The notes beneath the pieces are model-generated. The model had not been told where the DNA came from. It was given only the letters and a program-made list of their open reading frames with translations, and did no database searches. This document shows positions 1-10,187 of a DNA stretch of 64,000 bases, piece by piece. The stretch spans positions 12,882,632 through 12,946,631 of the forward strand of contig NC_087377.1 of assembly GCF_963675165.1 (NCBI RefSeq). Direction: 5' to 3'. The stretch's first letter is position 1, and each line of letters starts with the position of its first letter. The position numbers and the translations under genes were made by a program. This stretch comes from Halichondria panicea. Lineage: Eukaryota; Porifera; Demospongiae; Suberitida; Halichondriidae.

Positions 1-59
1 CAACATGTACTTCTATATATAGGTACAGGGACACCTTCGTCAATAAGTACACTTGCTTT

Positions 60-422
60 TCAGAGTACTTCTGGATATAGTTTTTCCTTAATACATCCGA
101 TCACCTTGAAAGGTATGGTGTGTGACTGTTTCAGACTCTGCGTCTGAATAGTCCGGGGTTCCATTGGCCGAAAACAAACAGCAATTCCCCTCACTATTAT
201 TACCATCTTGTCTTGTGGATGTAGCACTTGCCACTTCCAAATAACAAACACCTTGCCGTCTTTAATTCTCAATCCATCGACATTGACCACATTGGCAAAC
301 TCAGGTGTGAATACTAATGAGGAAGAATGCTCGAGCTCATCAAAATCTTCATTTTTTGTCGTATCTTGAACTGGTTTGGCAACAACAAGATCATTTTGGA
401 GTTGAATGAGCGTCACATGCAC
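60..422 (-). CDS. Unrecognised reading frame, 120 codons
   Basis: An open stretch of 120 codons that begins with GTG rather than ATG, so it is more likely an internal exon or fragment than a whole gene. The protein has an acidic start, then a beta-rich stretch with motifs such as VNVDGLRI and FVIWKWQVL. I do not recognise a domain. No splice sites clearly bound it. Even codon use and lack of low-complexity sequence are the only support; it may be an old transposon fragment. Confidence 0.22.
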   Translation of the reverse strand: MHVTLIQLQNDLVVAKPVQDTTKNEDFDELEHSSSLVFTPEFANVVNVDGLRIKDGKVFVIWKWQVLHPQDKMVIIVRGIAVCFRPMEPRTIQTQSLKQSHTIPFKVIGCIKEKLYPEVL

Positions 423-1749
423 ATTAACTGTGAACGAGAATGGATTATTAAAACGTAAAACAGAGAATAAAACTAACTTGTGCGTTTAGCCTAGCTGCTT
501 TGCGACCACTTTCAGTCAAGTATTGAGCTGCTCCCTCCCACAGTCGAACACAGGGCGGATGAGATTTTGGCCAGGCTTCTCAATAGCTGGCCTTTGTTGC
601 ATGTAGCATGCATGTACGGTCCACTTTATACGTATATACATTGTCAAAGGAGGCCTCAGGCTCTTCTGCTGTGGTACATGCATGGCCCTGGATATAACTT
701 CTTTTAATCATAGATGATGGCTTCTTATAGCTGGTTGTTTTGGAGTGTTCCCTGACATGATTCTATTGATGGCAAGCTCTTTGCTCCAGGCTGTCTTGCT
801 TTCAGCTTGTTGGTTAGTCTCACGAATCAGCCGCCCTTCCTAGGTCTCTCACTTAGGAAGGGCGGCTAATTCATGAGACTGGCATGCAATTAACACAACG
901 GCAATTAGAGACCTAATGAGCAAAGGTTAAGTGCTTCGCGCCTCTCTTGATGTAGTTTTGTTGCACACGCTGGAATTCCAGCGGCTCAATCAGATTGACT
1001 TATTCTAGTCAGGTGATATTATAGGAGGCAATAAAGAACTGCACGTTGCTCAACGCATTTGGATAATCATTAACGCATGCATTACGCATGGTAAACGCTT
1101 CATACATAGACGCTGCTACGAAGCATAAGCAAGCCAAGCAGGGGTCCTTGGGCACAGAGAGTTAGCACCACAGGCAAAAGACATACATGTAATAGATTGA
1201 AGCACCTTCTTCAGAGATAGAGAGATGCCTGCGCTTGACGCTTTGTACAATTAACAAATACGCGGGGGCGTAAGGTCAGGAATTGATTACATTCCATTGG
1301 TCTGGCACATTCCACTGTGAAATGACCTCAAGACAAGAGTGCTCAGACCCCTTCTTAGGAGGGGGCTGATCCATGAGACTAGCCTAAGGTGTGGGTGACT
1401 CCCCCAGGAGTAAATGACTCCCATGCGCATGTTTGTTCCCGCCAACAATGTAAGTATACAGTAGCAAGAGTACATTCATGCACTCCTCATAGACATAGTA
1501 GAGAATGAAGAGCCATGCAGGATGAAGAGCAAGGTTAGTAGTAGCATGCAAGGTAGCAATGAAGCAAGTGTTCATCCTGTAGTAGACAGCAAGTGACAGC
1601 TGGAATGTAGACATATAAATGTGTGAAGAGCAAAGTTGCAAGATTAATTGTTCTATCCTGTAGTTGACAGCAAGTGACAGCTAGGATCTATAGTATAAAA
1701 CCATGCAGTGATCGTTCACAGTCATGTCATTTGAAGAAGGCAGCAAGAA
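423..1749. other. Intergenic, repeat-bearing
   Basis: No gene seen. It holds the hairpin at 816-880 and a second partial copy of the same arm at about 1350-1380. The segment at 1395-1435 carries gggagtcatt-type motifs (reverse orientation) that recur at 6120-6240. The promoter and 5' end of the Ginger-like gene, if present, should lie just before 1750, but I see no clear terminal repeat there. Confidence 0.5.
816..880. repeat. Short inverted repeat (hairpin, MITE-like)
   Basis: Two arms of about 29 bases, agtctcacgaatcagccgcc and its near-complement, separated by a few bases, with two or three mismatches. One arm is repeated alone at about 1350-1380, which suggests a mobile hairpin element rather than a regulatory structure. 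Confidence 0.55.
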
Positions 1750-2934
1750 ATGGAGAATTTACAAGAGAATGAAAACTATTTACGAAAAGGAGAATACCCT
1801 CCTACTATTAACAGCAAAACAGAGAAGGCAAACTTTAGAAGAAAATACAGGCAGAACTTTAAGTTTGAAAATGGTAGCCTCTATTACAAGAAGCACACCA
1901 AAGCTGCTGATGCAGCTGACTGGAGGATATGTGTGCGCAGCAATGAGGAGAAATCAAGAATCCTCGAAGATTGCCATGCAGGTATAATAATTATTATGGC
2001 TTTGGTAAAATGATAATAGTAGGTAATAGAGCATGTATGCTATTATACCAATTGATGCATGCATGCAGGAACAGCTGGTGGCCACTTTGGAAGAGATAGA
2101 ACTATAGACAAGATATGTTCTAGATTCTACTGGAAGTTGATGGTGGAGGAGATCCGAAAGTATGTAAAGAACTGCAGCCAGTGCCAGAGAATGAACCCAG
2201 CATTTGTAAAGACAAATGCCAAACTCCATCCGATATCTGTACAACCCAAAGTCTGGCATCAGGTATATATATACTATAATTTTTATGGCATTGCATAATA
2301 ATTATAATGACAGATTTGTTTTGAGCACAATCATATAAATTATATATATTAATTATAATTATGCATGTAATTCACTTTATAGGTTGGCATAGACTTGATA
2401 GGACCTTTGCCGATTACACCCAATGGCAGCAAATATGTGGTAACATTGGTCGATTATTTTAGCAAATGGGCTGAAGCAGCCCCATTCCCTGACAAAACTG
2501 CATTTGGAGTGGCAATGTTCCTGTACAACTTGTTTTGTCGGTAAGCTATGCATGTGTGTGAAATTGTAATCACATGCATCTCTACACATAATTATAATAA
2601 CACGTATTTAATGATTATGGTTATACATCCACGCAGGTTTGGGTTTTGTGAGGTGCTGATATCAGACCAAGGCCGTGAGTTTGTTAATCAGGTCAACACA
2701 GAGCTTTTTCGATTCACTGGAACAGAGCACAGGGTCACTTCAGCTTATACCACCCACAAACCAACAGGCTAACTGAACGTTTCAATCAAACACTTCAAAC
2801 AGCACTACTCAAATATGTGAATGACTCACAGACCGACTGGGACTACCACTTGCCCGCTATTCTCTTTGCTTATAGGACGAGTAAGCAAAAGGCAACGAAG
2901 TATTCACCTTTCGAGTTGATGTTCTGTCGGTGAG
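1750..2934 (+). pseudogene. Ginger1-like integrase-type transposase, frame-broken
   Basis: Four exons can be followed: 1750-1981, 2069-2262, 2383-2540 and 2637 to about 2934, with GT-AG introns and matching phases. They read like Gypsy-type integrase. There is an N-terminal GEYPPT region, a zinc-binding H2C2 region (GGHFGRDRT ... CSQCQRMN), then the catalytic core with D in VGIDLIGPLP, D in LISDQGREFVN and E in LTERFNQT. This order, with introns and a downstream Ulp1 domain, fits Ginger1 DNA transposons rather than a retrotransposon: there is no gag, reverse transcriptase or LTR. The frame breaks at about 2748 (a two-base insertion before the HPQTN motif) and again at about 2930, just after FELMFCR, so a full transposase cannot be made. 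A domesticated or dying element is likely. Confidence 0.75.
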
Positions 2935-3254
2935 CCAACCCTAAGACTGGAAAGACCCTAAAAAAGGCTGTTAACCAACAGTGGTTAAAGCATTACCATG
3001 GCTCAGACTCCAAAAAACCTCTCTTGGATCAACATAGTTCTCTCTCGGATCCTTCCGAATTATCAGACAACCATCACGATGAATCTCTCGATCAGTTTAA
3101 CCCTTCTTTGACGAGTATACTCCTGTGAAAGACCCATGCAAGCAAGGTATATAATGCATGTGTCTCTAGATTTTGAAGCTAATTATAATTACATTACATT
3201 TCTCTTTACGATATTAATTTAATGTTTCTTTATAATTATGCACTCCATTTTTAG

Positions 3255-4408
3255 AAACTGTGGGAAAAAATTGTGATTTTCCCTCTTCTCACAAGCCAGA
3301 CGCCCCCTCCTCTCACAAGCCAGATGCTCACTCCTCTCGCAAGCGAGACGCCCCCTTCTCTCACGTTAAGACTGCATCCTCTATGGAGCCACCTTTGAAG
3401 AAGCAAAGGACTACTCAGTCTGTAACAAGAAAGGTATATAGTTATATACTTGTTAACAGGAGCTATCGTTAATTACAATTATTATTAATAATTATGTGCA
3501 TGCACACTATTATACCGTTCATTATAATTATTGTGTGCACATTCGACAGAATTCAAGCTACTGGGTGAAGGTTTGGACCTGAGGACGGGAGACAAGGATG
3601 TAGTTCTTGCTGAGAGCGGGATGCTTTCTGACCGTCATATGTATGCTGCCCACAAACTAATGAGAATGCAATTTCCAAATATTGCTTCTGGTTCAGAAGA
3701 TGTCCTTTCCTGCAGTCACTATAGTAGTGAAGCCACAGGTATAATTTCTACTTAAATTAATAGTAGTATTATTTATATACATAATTATATACCTCATCCT
3801 CATCCTTGGCCGTATAATTATAATAATTATATCATATATCCTATATACAGCCGTGCAGATATTCTTTGTAACAGAGAGGCATCACTGGATTGTGACAGCA
3901 CTCATCAAGGGGGAACTTTTCCTCTTTGATAGCTGCTTCCAATATGGGAAAGACCTGGAGCCAAGTGCTGAGTTGCAAATCGCACAGATGTATAAGCCTT
4001 TAATAGCGCACAATGGGCTGTTACTGTCTGTGGCCTCCATTCAACAGCAGAGCAGTGGCAGTAACAACTGTGGTTTGTTTGCAATTGCCGCTGCATACCA
4101 CGCACTGCAAGGAGACAATCTGGATACCATCACCCTAAATGAAGACAAAATGAGGCCACATCTTGTGCGTTGCTTTGAAAATGAGAAACTCAGAAGATTT
4201 CCAAAGTCAAAAGATGTTAGTAGCCGCAAGAGACAAGAAAGATTTTCCAGCATAGTAATTACGATATACTGCCCTTGTCTCCGCCCTGACTGTTATGATG
4301 AAATGGTCCAGTGCGATACGTGTAATGTGTGGTATCATTATAAATGTGTTCGTATTAAAGTATCTCCACTTGGAGATTGGTTTTGTCCTACTTGTAGATC
4401 TAGATAGA
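3255..4408 (+). CDS. Ulp1 (C48) protease plus PHD finger, 3' part of Ginger1-like gene
   Basis: Three exons, 3255-3433, 3550-3738 and 3851-4408, with good donors and acceptors. The first encodes a tandem octapeptide of the SSHKPDAP type (about four copies) and a nuclear-localisation-like PPLKKQR. The last encodes a cysteine protease fold of the Ulp1/SENP family: His in ERHHWIV, Asp in LFLFDSCF, a Gln-rich stretch, then Cys in SGSNNCGLF. It ends in a Cys4-His-Cys3 PHD finger (CPCLRPDCYDEMVQCDTC ... WYHYKCV ... WFCPTCR). Ulp1 domains C-terminal to a Gypsy-like integrase are known from Ginger1 elements. This part stays open while the integrase upstream is broken, so it may be expressed separately or only be younger debris. 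I cannot show that the two parts are still joined by splicing. Confidence 0.72.
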
Positions 4409-4600
4409 ATTTTTTTAGCATTTCGTTATCTTCCACTAGCTGTTTTTGTTTATACACTGTTAATTTGCACTGTTATTTTGTTTGTTTTTCATGCACTGTA
4501 GATCTATTTAATGTAAGTTATTTTGATGGATGTTGTTGTATTATAAGTGTTGCTTTACAGTGACCGTGAGACGTGTTAAAATGTGAACAGAGTGTACAAT

Positions 4601-5862
4601 CATAGATACTGTACACTCCGTGGATGTGAAACACTTCCGCCCACTACCAAAAGTCCTGAAACACTCATTGCAACGGATGACACGGACCGAGTATCCGAAA
4701 TTCCCTATAGTATACGGAATCTACTGCATGGATACAATAATAACAGTAACTACGTGTGAGTGATAGGATAACTGAAGCTCCCAGTCCAAGTTCTTCCAGT
4801 GCTAACTGATTCTCTGCGCAGGGAGAGCCAAGAGAGATGTTTATGAATGAAAGTGGAAATGCAGAAATCATATTGGAACGTGATCTTGCTACATGTACAC
4901 TGCTGACTTAATTTTTGTGATGACATTGTATATATAGCACAGCATGTATGCACACAGAATATTATATAGGCAGGCATCCATGCACGAAGATAGACTTAGT
5001 AATAGACAACTAAATGGACAACTAAAACTGATTTAAAGTTGAAGGAGGATTCTTCTTCGTCTTATCGCTACTTGTGCTCGTACACTTGTTTGTTAGTCTT
5101 GCATCAGGGAATAATTATACTCCTTTCCGCTTCCTTTGGTGATAGAGCATTACCTAAATTAAAAAAGTATGTTAGTAATAATAATTTACTCAGGCCGCTG
5201 TTGTACGATCATGTATGCATTATCATCATACAGTACATTTGTATGAGTAAACATGTTCACCACAAAAAGACACGCTTTCCTGAAATAACAAAACATTTAC
5301 TGAGGGTCAAAATAGATTCTCCTGGTATAAGGACATCTATATTATTGAATGACCATATCATTTAAGTGATGGAGCTTTTTGTTGGCAAGATCGCCTAACC
5401 ACAATTAAGATAGGTACTGTTGAACACCTATTTTTGACCTATCATTCAGTTTGCTGCTAGCCTTATATACATTTCCTTAAGTGCTGAACACATTCTCCCA
5501 GTACTTCACTTCATAGACTAACAGGAAAGCAAAGCGAAATGTTCCAACCATAAACCCAACCAAAGATCGCCTAACCACAAACTTGTCACCTAGTAAGTTA
5601 CAGACAAAAATGAGCTCCAAAAGGCTATCCACTAATAATGTAGGCTCAATATACATGCTCTATGATAGACTTACCTCCCACCTACGAGTACAGCAAGCCT
5701 TCTCCTCAACTGAAGCCACAAGTGCGCAGCTGTGCAAGAAAAACAACACTAAAAATGTCCATTTCTGCAGCTGGGTGCCGTTGCAGTGAGTGAACAGGAA
5801 TACTCCGTAATCTACCCGTATACTACCTACGTTTCACATCCACGGAGTGTACAGTATCTATG
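4601..5862. mobile_element. Terminal-inverted-repeat element, non-autonomous
   Basis: A perfect 32-base inverted repeat (catagatactgtacactccg... ) lies at 4601-4632 and 5831-5862 and bounds 1.26 kb. No transposase motif is visible inside. A 17-base direct repeat (agatcgcctaaccacaa) occurs at about 5388 and 5564. Several frames of 70-110 codons inside have no recognisable domain. I could not find a clean target-site duplication, so the superfamily is unknown; it could also be the 3' half of the Ginger-like element. Confidence 0.5.
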
Positions 5863-6119
5863 GTACAATGTAGTATAAGTACTATAGGTACTAATAGCTA
5901 GACTGAACCAGTTTACAATAAGGAACAGCTATAATTATATAGTCAATACGTTATTCTATATAACATTTGTATTAAACAGGTCTCTCACAGATAGCATGCA
6001 TGCAGTCCTGATAACAGTCTTGAGCTTGATTGTATAGTCACACTGTGACAGGTTTTGAGGATGTACTTAGTATAGCCCCTGAAGTACGTCTCTTTAGCTC
6101 TATGGCAGTGTTCGTATAA

Positions 6120-6520
6120 ATTTCGGGGGAGTCATTTTTTCCAGGGGGGAGTCATTCGTGACTAGGAGTCAGTGACCGGGGGAGTCATTTATTCCTAGGT
6201 GTGAGTGACCGGGAGTCACTGGTGACTATAGGTAGGAGTGACCGGGAGAGACTTAGTGCCGAGCATTAAGCGTATCCCATATCATTATAGGAGAGACTTA
6301 GTGCCCTCAATCATAAAGCATATCCCATATTATTATAGGAGAGATTTAGTGCCGATCATTAAATGTTTCCTATAGTATATAGGAGAGCTTTAATGCCAAT
6401 GGACATTAATGCTCTCCTATATACCTGGGGAAATTGTTTAATGCACATGCATTATAAAAATGCCTCATAGTATATAGGAGAGATATAGTGCCGACGAGCA
6501 TTAAAGCTCTCCTATATACT
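6120..6520. repeat. Degenerate tandem array with hairpin units
   Basis: First come several gggagtca/agtgaccgg motifs (6125-6250). Then about five units of 44-48 bases follow, each containing taggagagactta/gtgcc and ending in a tatag box, at roughly 6245, 6291, 6339, 6383 and 6473. Later units contain the complementary arm gctctcctatata, so pairs can fold into hairpins. The array runs directly into the proline-coding minisatellite. Confidence 0.6.
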
Positions 6521-7078
6521 TGGGGCACTTTTTTCCTTTAGTGACATATTATCCGGACCCTTCAATGCCCCAACCACCTATCACTCCAATGCCTCAACCA
6601 CCCGTGACTCCAACCCCTCAGCCACCCCTCACTCCAATGCCTCAGCCACCTGTGACTCCAACGCCTCAGCCACCCCTCACTCCAATGCCTCAGTTACTCC
6701 TCACACCAATGCCTCAGCTACCCGTCGCTCCAGGGCCCTCTGTCGTCTCTCCACTGTTCATCGATCGCGACTGTATTGCTTTTTTATTGGAGATGTTTTC
6801 TAATAGTACTAGCCAGCAACTCAGGACACTTCTGGAAGTAACTGGTCATGACTTGAATAGAGTTGTGGATATTTTCCCGCTGTCTGTCTACAGAAGTTGC
6901 TGCACAAAGTCCAAATCAAGAAGACAGCAAGTGAGAGCCCTTGTTTGAGAATTAATGAAGATGAAGATGAGGACGATTGGGTGTTTTCAGCTATTGCCTT
7001 CTACAAAAGCTCCAGGGTTATGAAAGATGGACAGCTTATAGGGTAGCGATCATTGGGCAGCCAGGAATTGATCTGGTA
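6520..7078 (+). pseudogene. Proline-rich gene remnant, possibly HECT-like
   Basis: After a Pro/Thr/Met-rich minisatellite, the frame continues with a CUE-like helix pair (CIAFLLEMFSNSTSQQLRTL ... GHDLNRVVDIF), stops near 6948, and resumes in another frame with an acidic run then DDWVFSAIAFYKSS and, shifted again, VAIIGQPGIDL before a GTAAGT donor at about 7077. The order CUE-like helix, acidic linker, xxAFYK and GQPxID resembles the start of HECT-like proteins common in sponge and cnidarian genomes. This is recognised from memory of the pattern only. At least two frameshifts make it a remnant. Confidence 0.33.
6565..6732 (+). repeat. 24-base coding minisatellite, seven units
   Basis: Seven head-to-tail 24-base units (atgcctcagccacccgtgac type) encode repeats of MPQPPVTP or TPQPPLTP. 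Alternate units are more alike than neighbours, which implies a 48-base higher-order period. Confidence 0.85.
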
Positions 7079-8189
7079 AGTATGGCATGTTACACTTGTG
7101 TTAAAATACCCCGGCCTGGTACATTACTCACGCTAGTTTGAATGTATACATGTGCACATAGGGGATCACGTTTTGTAAGTGGCTATATATATGACCACAT
7201 TCCCATGTATTCAGAGTCACTAAGTGGTTGAACCTACATGCACATATTGTACGCAATACAGGGCTGCAGTTTGCAAGCACTTAGTCGCTAACTGGAACTA
7301 CGAAACTTGATCCCCGAGTATACGTTGAAGTTAGCCACCTTATTTTATAGGCTCCTGGTTTAACTGTTCGCGAAAATATTATTCATTGATTTTACAATCG
7401 TTTTAACATCGATTCGACGACAGTTATTTTCAGTAGTGTTTGTCAAACTAGAGCCCATTTGAAGAGCTTACCAGCCAACTATAATTGACTTGATTGTCCC
7501 ATTCTCAAGACATTATGAGCAATCGCATGCATGCGCTTAATCAGGTATCTGATATATACGTTGTCCGTATAATATTCAAATGGACCAAATGCTCAATATA
7601 ATTATTTATGCCCATTGACAGTGGGAACTTATTAATTATGAGCAGATTTATCTATAGATGGTAATTTACTTTATAATAGCAATCACTACTATGATAATGT
7701 ATAGCATAATTATAACTTAAACAGCGTTTTCCATTGCAGTGTGTACATGCAGTAAGTAAGTATAATTAGTATACACATCTAATTTTAGACCGTTTACTGT
7801 ATACCAGGAGCATGCACCTGTTTTTCAGGTCCGACAACTGTGCGCCTAAATATTAATTTTTGCTGAATCAATATTTCATATAACTTGCCTTAAAAGGTAC
7901 GTGTCTAGATTGAATTAGTCCTCTGCGTATTGTCATAATAGATCTAGCTATGTGTGCAGTTTTAGTTAGAGCTCTAAATCTCTCAAGAACGTCTGTAAAG
8001 AGGAATACTGATTCAGCAAAATTCATGTTAGGTGCACGATTGTCGGACCTCCTCTGGGTTTATTGTAGCTACACAAACACTTACATGTATACCCAAAACT
8101 ATAACAGTTGATCATGAATGGGTCATCAAAATAATATTATGTCAATGATCTTTTCCACATCAATCTCCTTATAAGTCACATAAAACAAA
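7079..8189. other. Non-coding; partly duplicated upstream flank of receptor locus 1
   Basis: No gene seen. From about 7790 onward the sequence resembles 14735-14940, including gaccgtttactgtataccag and the gggtcatca...aatattatgtcaatg block. This is the duplicated 5' flank of the receptor gene at 14939-16853. Confidence 0.55.
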
Positions 8190-8413
8190 ATGGTGCACTT
8201 CAGAAGTAATCATTGTATACTTGTAAGTGTATAGCTGTGTCATTGCTGAGCCAAGGTAGGGATAATACTATATAATTATGGTATGAATGTTTAGTGATTA
8301 GTGTCAATGTTTAGTCCTGCAGGCTACCGCATGCAGGACTAGTGCTGCCAGTTGAGAGAACCACTGGACTGGGTTGTATACCAGAGGGTAGGACTGTCAG
8401 CTATGAGTGTAGA
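8190..8413 (+). pseudogene. Truncated copy of receptor locus 1 (first exon and start of Ig exon)
   Basis: The 5' end of the gene at 14939 is duplicated here. It has an ATG at 8190 with the same short coding start and GTAAGT donor, then an acceptor near 8323, then an Ig-exon start reading LPVERTTGLGCIPEGRTVSY. Similarity ends at about 8413 and the frame runs into unrelated sequence. The copy also has an extra CATG-type insertion near the acceptor (ctaccgcatgcaggac against ctaccccaggac). Only a fragment of the gene was carried over. Confidence 0.75.
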
Positions 8414-9166
8414 ATCAACGATCAATATTCGAGACGATCAATAATCGGTGCCGATTGCTTTGAAGTGAGAAGTGCACAACAAATTTTTTTCCATGTACAG
8501 GTGGGCCAGGTCCTCTCTGCAACATCTGTGCAAAAAATCCAACTCAGAGTCTTGATGTAGGCAGTGGTAACTGCTGAAGTACACAAACCGGAGATATTAA
8601 TGTTCACCATAAATTACTTGTTTTTGACAAGAGGATATAACTCCCGTCTAGTGTATAGCTAGAGAAAACTAACTACATAAAACTGTAGAGTAGCTAGCCT
8701 TTGGGCTTGAACTGGCACAAAAACTGATATCTAATCTTTCTGCTGTTGCGTTATCTGAGCTGTTTTGTTGTACTACTACACACAATGCATGTTCGTTTCT
8801 GCGCATGCGCACTGTACTCTATTGCCATGTGGATCATTGATGTGTTCTTGGCAGCAGACCCTATTAACTAAGGTATGTCTGTATAGGATGACAATGAGGA
8901 TAGTGCCAACTAATGAGAATAAGTACTAGCTATCTATGATATAGATCCATGAGAGATGAAAATAAACCCAGCCTTGGCCTTGAACCCTTAAACCTATTTA
9001 GCTAAACCATAACTCAGTGTTTTTCCCACTTGGCTATCAAGGCAGCACATGAAATTGCTGTAAACCTTTCATGTAGCCTTCTGAATGATTTGATTTGAAT
9101 GATGTTCTATTTTATTAGATTAACATCAGAAGATCGGTTGCGTCATATTAAGTATATGCTGTAGGC
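8414..9166. other. Non-coding
   Basis: No gene or clear repeat seen. This marks the breakpoint of the partial duplication on the left and the flank of the pogo-type transposase on the right. Confidence 0.4.
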
Positions 9167-9841
9167 ATGCAAGCGTTAAAACTAAGGACGATTCAAAGTA
9201 ATCCGAAAAAGCACTTCCATTCTCCACCAGCTATTGTAAGAAGTCGAGATGTAAGCTACAAACTTTGGACAGAAGAGAACATGTCTCGTGCTCTATATGC
9301 AGTTGAAAGTAAAGGCTTGACTACAACTCAAGCTGCCATTGAGTATAATGTCCCTCGGTCTACCTTGTGTGATAGAGTTAGTCACAAAGTAGAACCTGGA
9401 GCGAAAAGTGGGCCAAGCAAGTACTTAAATGATATAGAAGAATGTGAACTTGTTGATTTTCTCCTGCGGTGTGCCAAAATCGGATACCCAAAGTCTCGTA
9501 AACAAGTCATGGGTATTGTTCAGAGGGTATTAGACGTTAACGGTGTCATGCGTGTTGTAAGTGATGGGTGGTGGACCTCATTTAGCAGACGTCATCCCAG
9601 GTTAACCCTTCGTAATCCCTCTTCTCTCAGTAGAGCACGTGCAGCTGCATCAAATATCGACACACTCAATGACTATTTTGATCTACTCGAGGAAACAATT
9701 GATATGTACAATTTACGAGACCGTCCTGAGCTATATTTCAACATGGATGAATCTGGGATGCCTCTTAACATTAGCTCTAACACAGCCGTATGCGAATATT
9801 CTCCCACTTCAGAAAATTGTAACCATGACCACCCAGGCTGA
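9167..9841 (+). pseudogene. Pogo/Tigger-type (CENP-B-like) transposase, 3'-truncated
   Basis: Starts at ATG 9167 and runs 224 codons. Residues 38-72 form a Psq-type helix-turn-helix (AVESKGLTTTQAAIEYNVPR). Residues 95-150 form the second CENP-B-type DNA-binding half (YPKSRKQV ... GWWTSFSRRHPRLTLR). The first catalytic Asp is in YFNMDESGMPL (residue 194). The frame then loses homology and the second Asp and third acidic residue of the DDE core are absent. Typical pogo transposases are about twice this length, so this is a 5' fragment lying directly upstream of the kinase gene. Confidence 0.78.
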
Positions 9842-9876
9842 ACAAGCTAATTTATGTCATAACTCAACATTTCCAC

Positions 9877-9966
9877 AAGAATTAAAGTTTGTACAAAGCT
9901 ACCAGGCAAGCGATCACTGATGCTGGAAATGACGAGTCTACTACAATAGGAAGACAAGCAAACCAG
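9877..9966 (+). pseudogene. Decayed duplicate of kinase-gene exon (10188-10403)
   Basis: Two frames together read ELKFVQSYQ and then KATRQAITDAGNDESTTIGR-QANQ, matching ELQFVGHKQ and EATKQPINAKKDWSTAAGTQ-ANQ in the exon at 10188-10403. One frameshift separates the halves, and a GTGATG donor follows. It is an old partial exon duplication, or the true upstream exon in an eroded copy. Confidence 0.5.
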
Positions 9967-10187
9967 GTGATGCATGTAGCTGTTGAGCAATAGCAGTTCA
10001 GTATATACAGAAGAAATTTCTTATGAATAGTTCCAAGAGAGAGAAGTCCTTAATGTATTTCACATGACTTGAAAGTTGTAACTATGAAGCACTTCAGATG
10101 CTCTGCAGAAAATTAAAGTATAATGTTTTTTAACAGACCTAGCTTGCATGGTTACGTAAAACAATTAATTATCAATACCATTTTTAG

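Noticed and set aside
2059-2766. Possible retrovirus or LTR retrotransposon
   Set aside because: Integrase-like domain is interrupted by introns and followed by Ulp1 and PHD; no LTR, gag, protease or reverse transcriptase is present, so a Ginger-type DNA transposon fits better.
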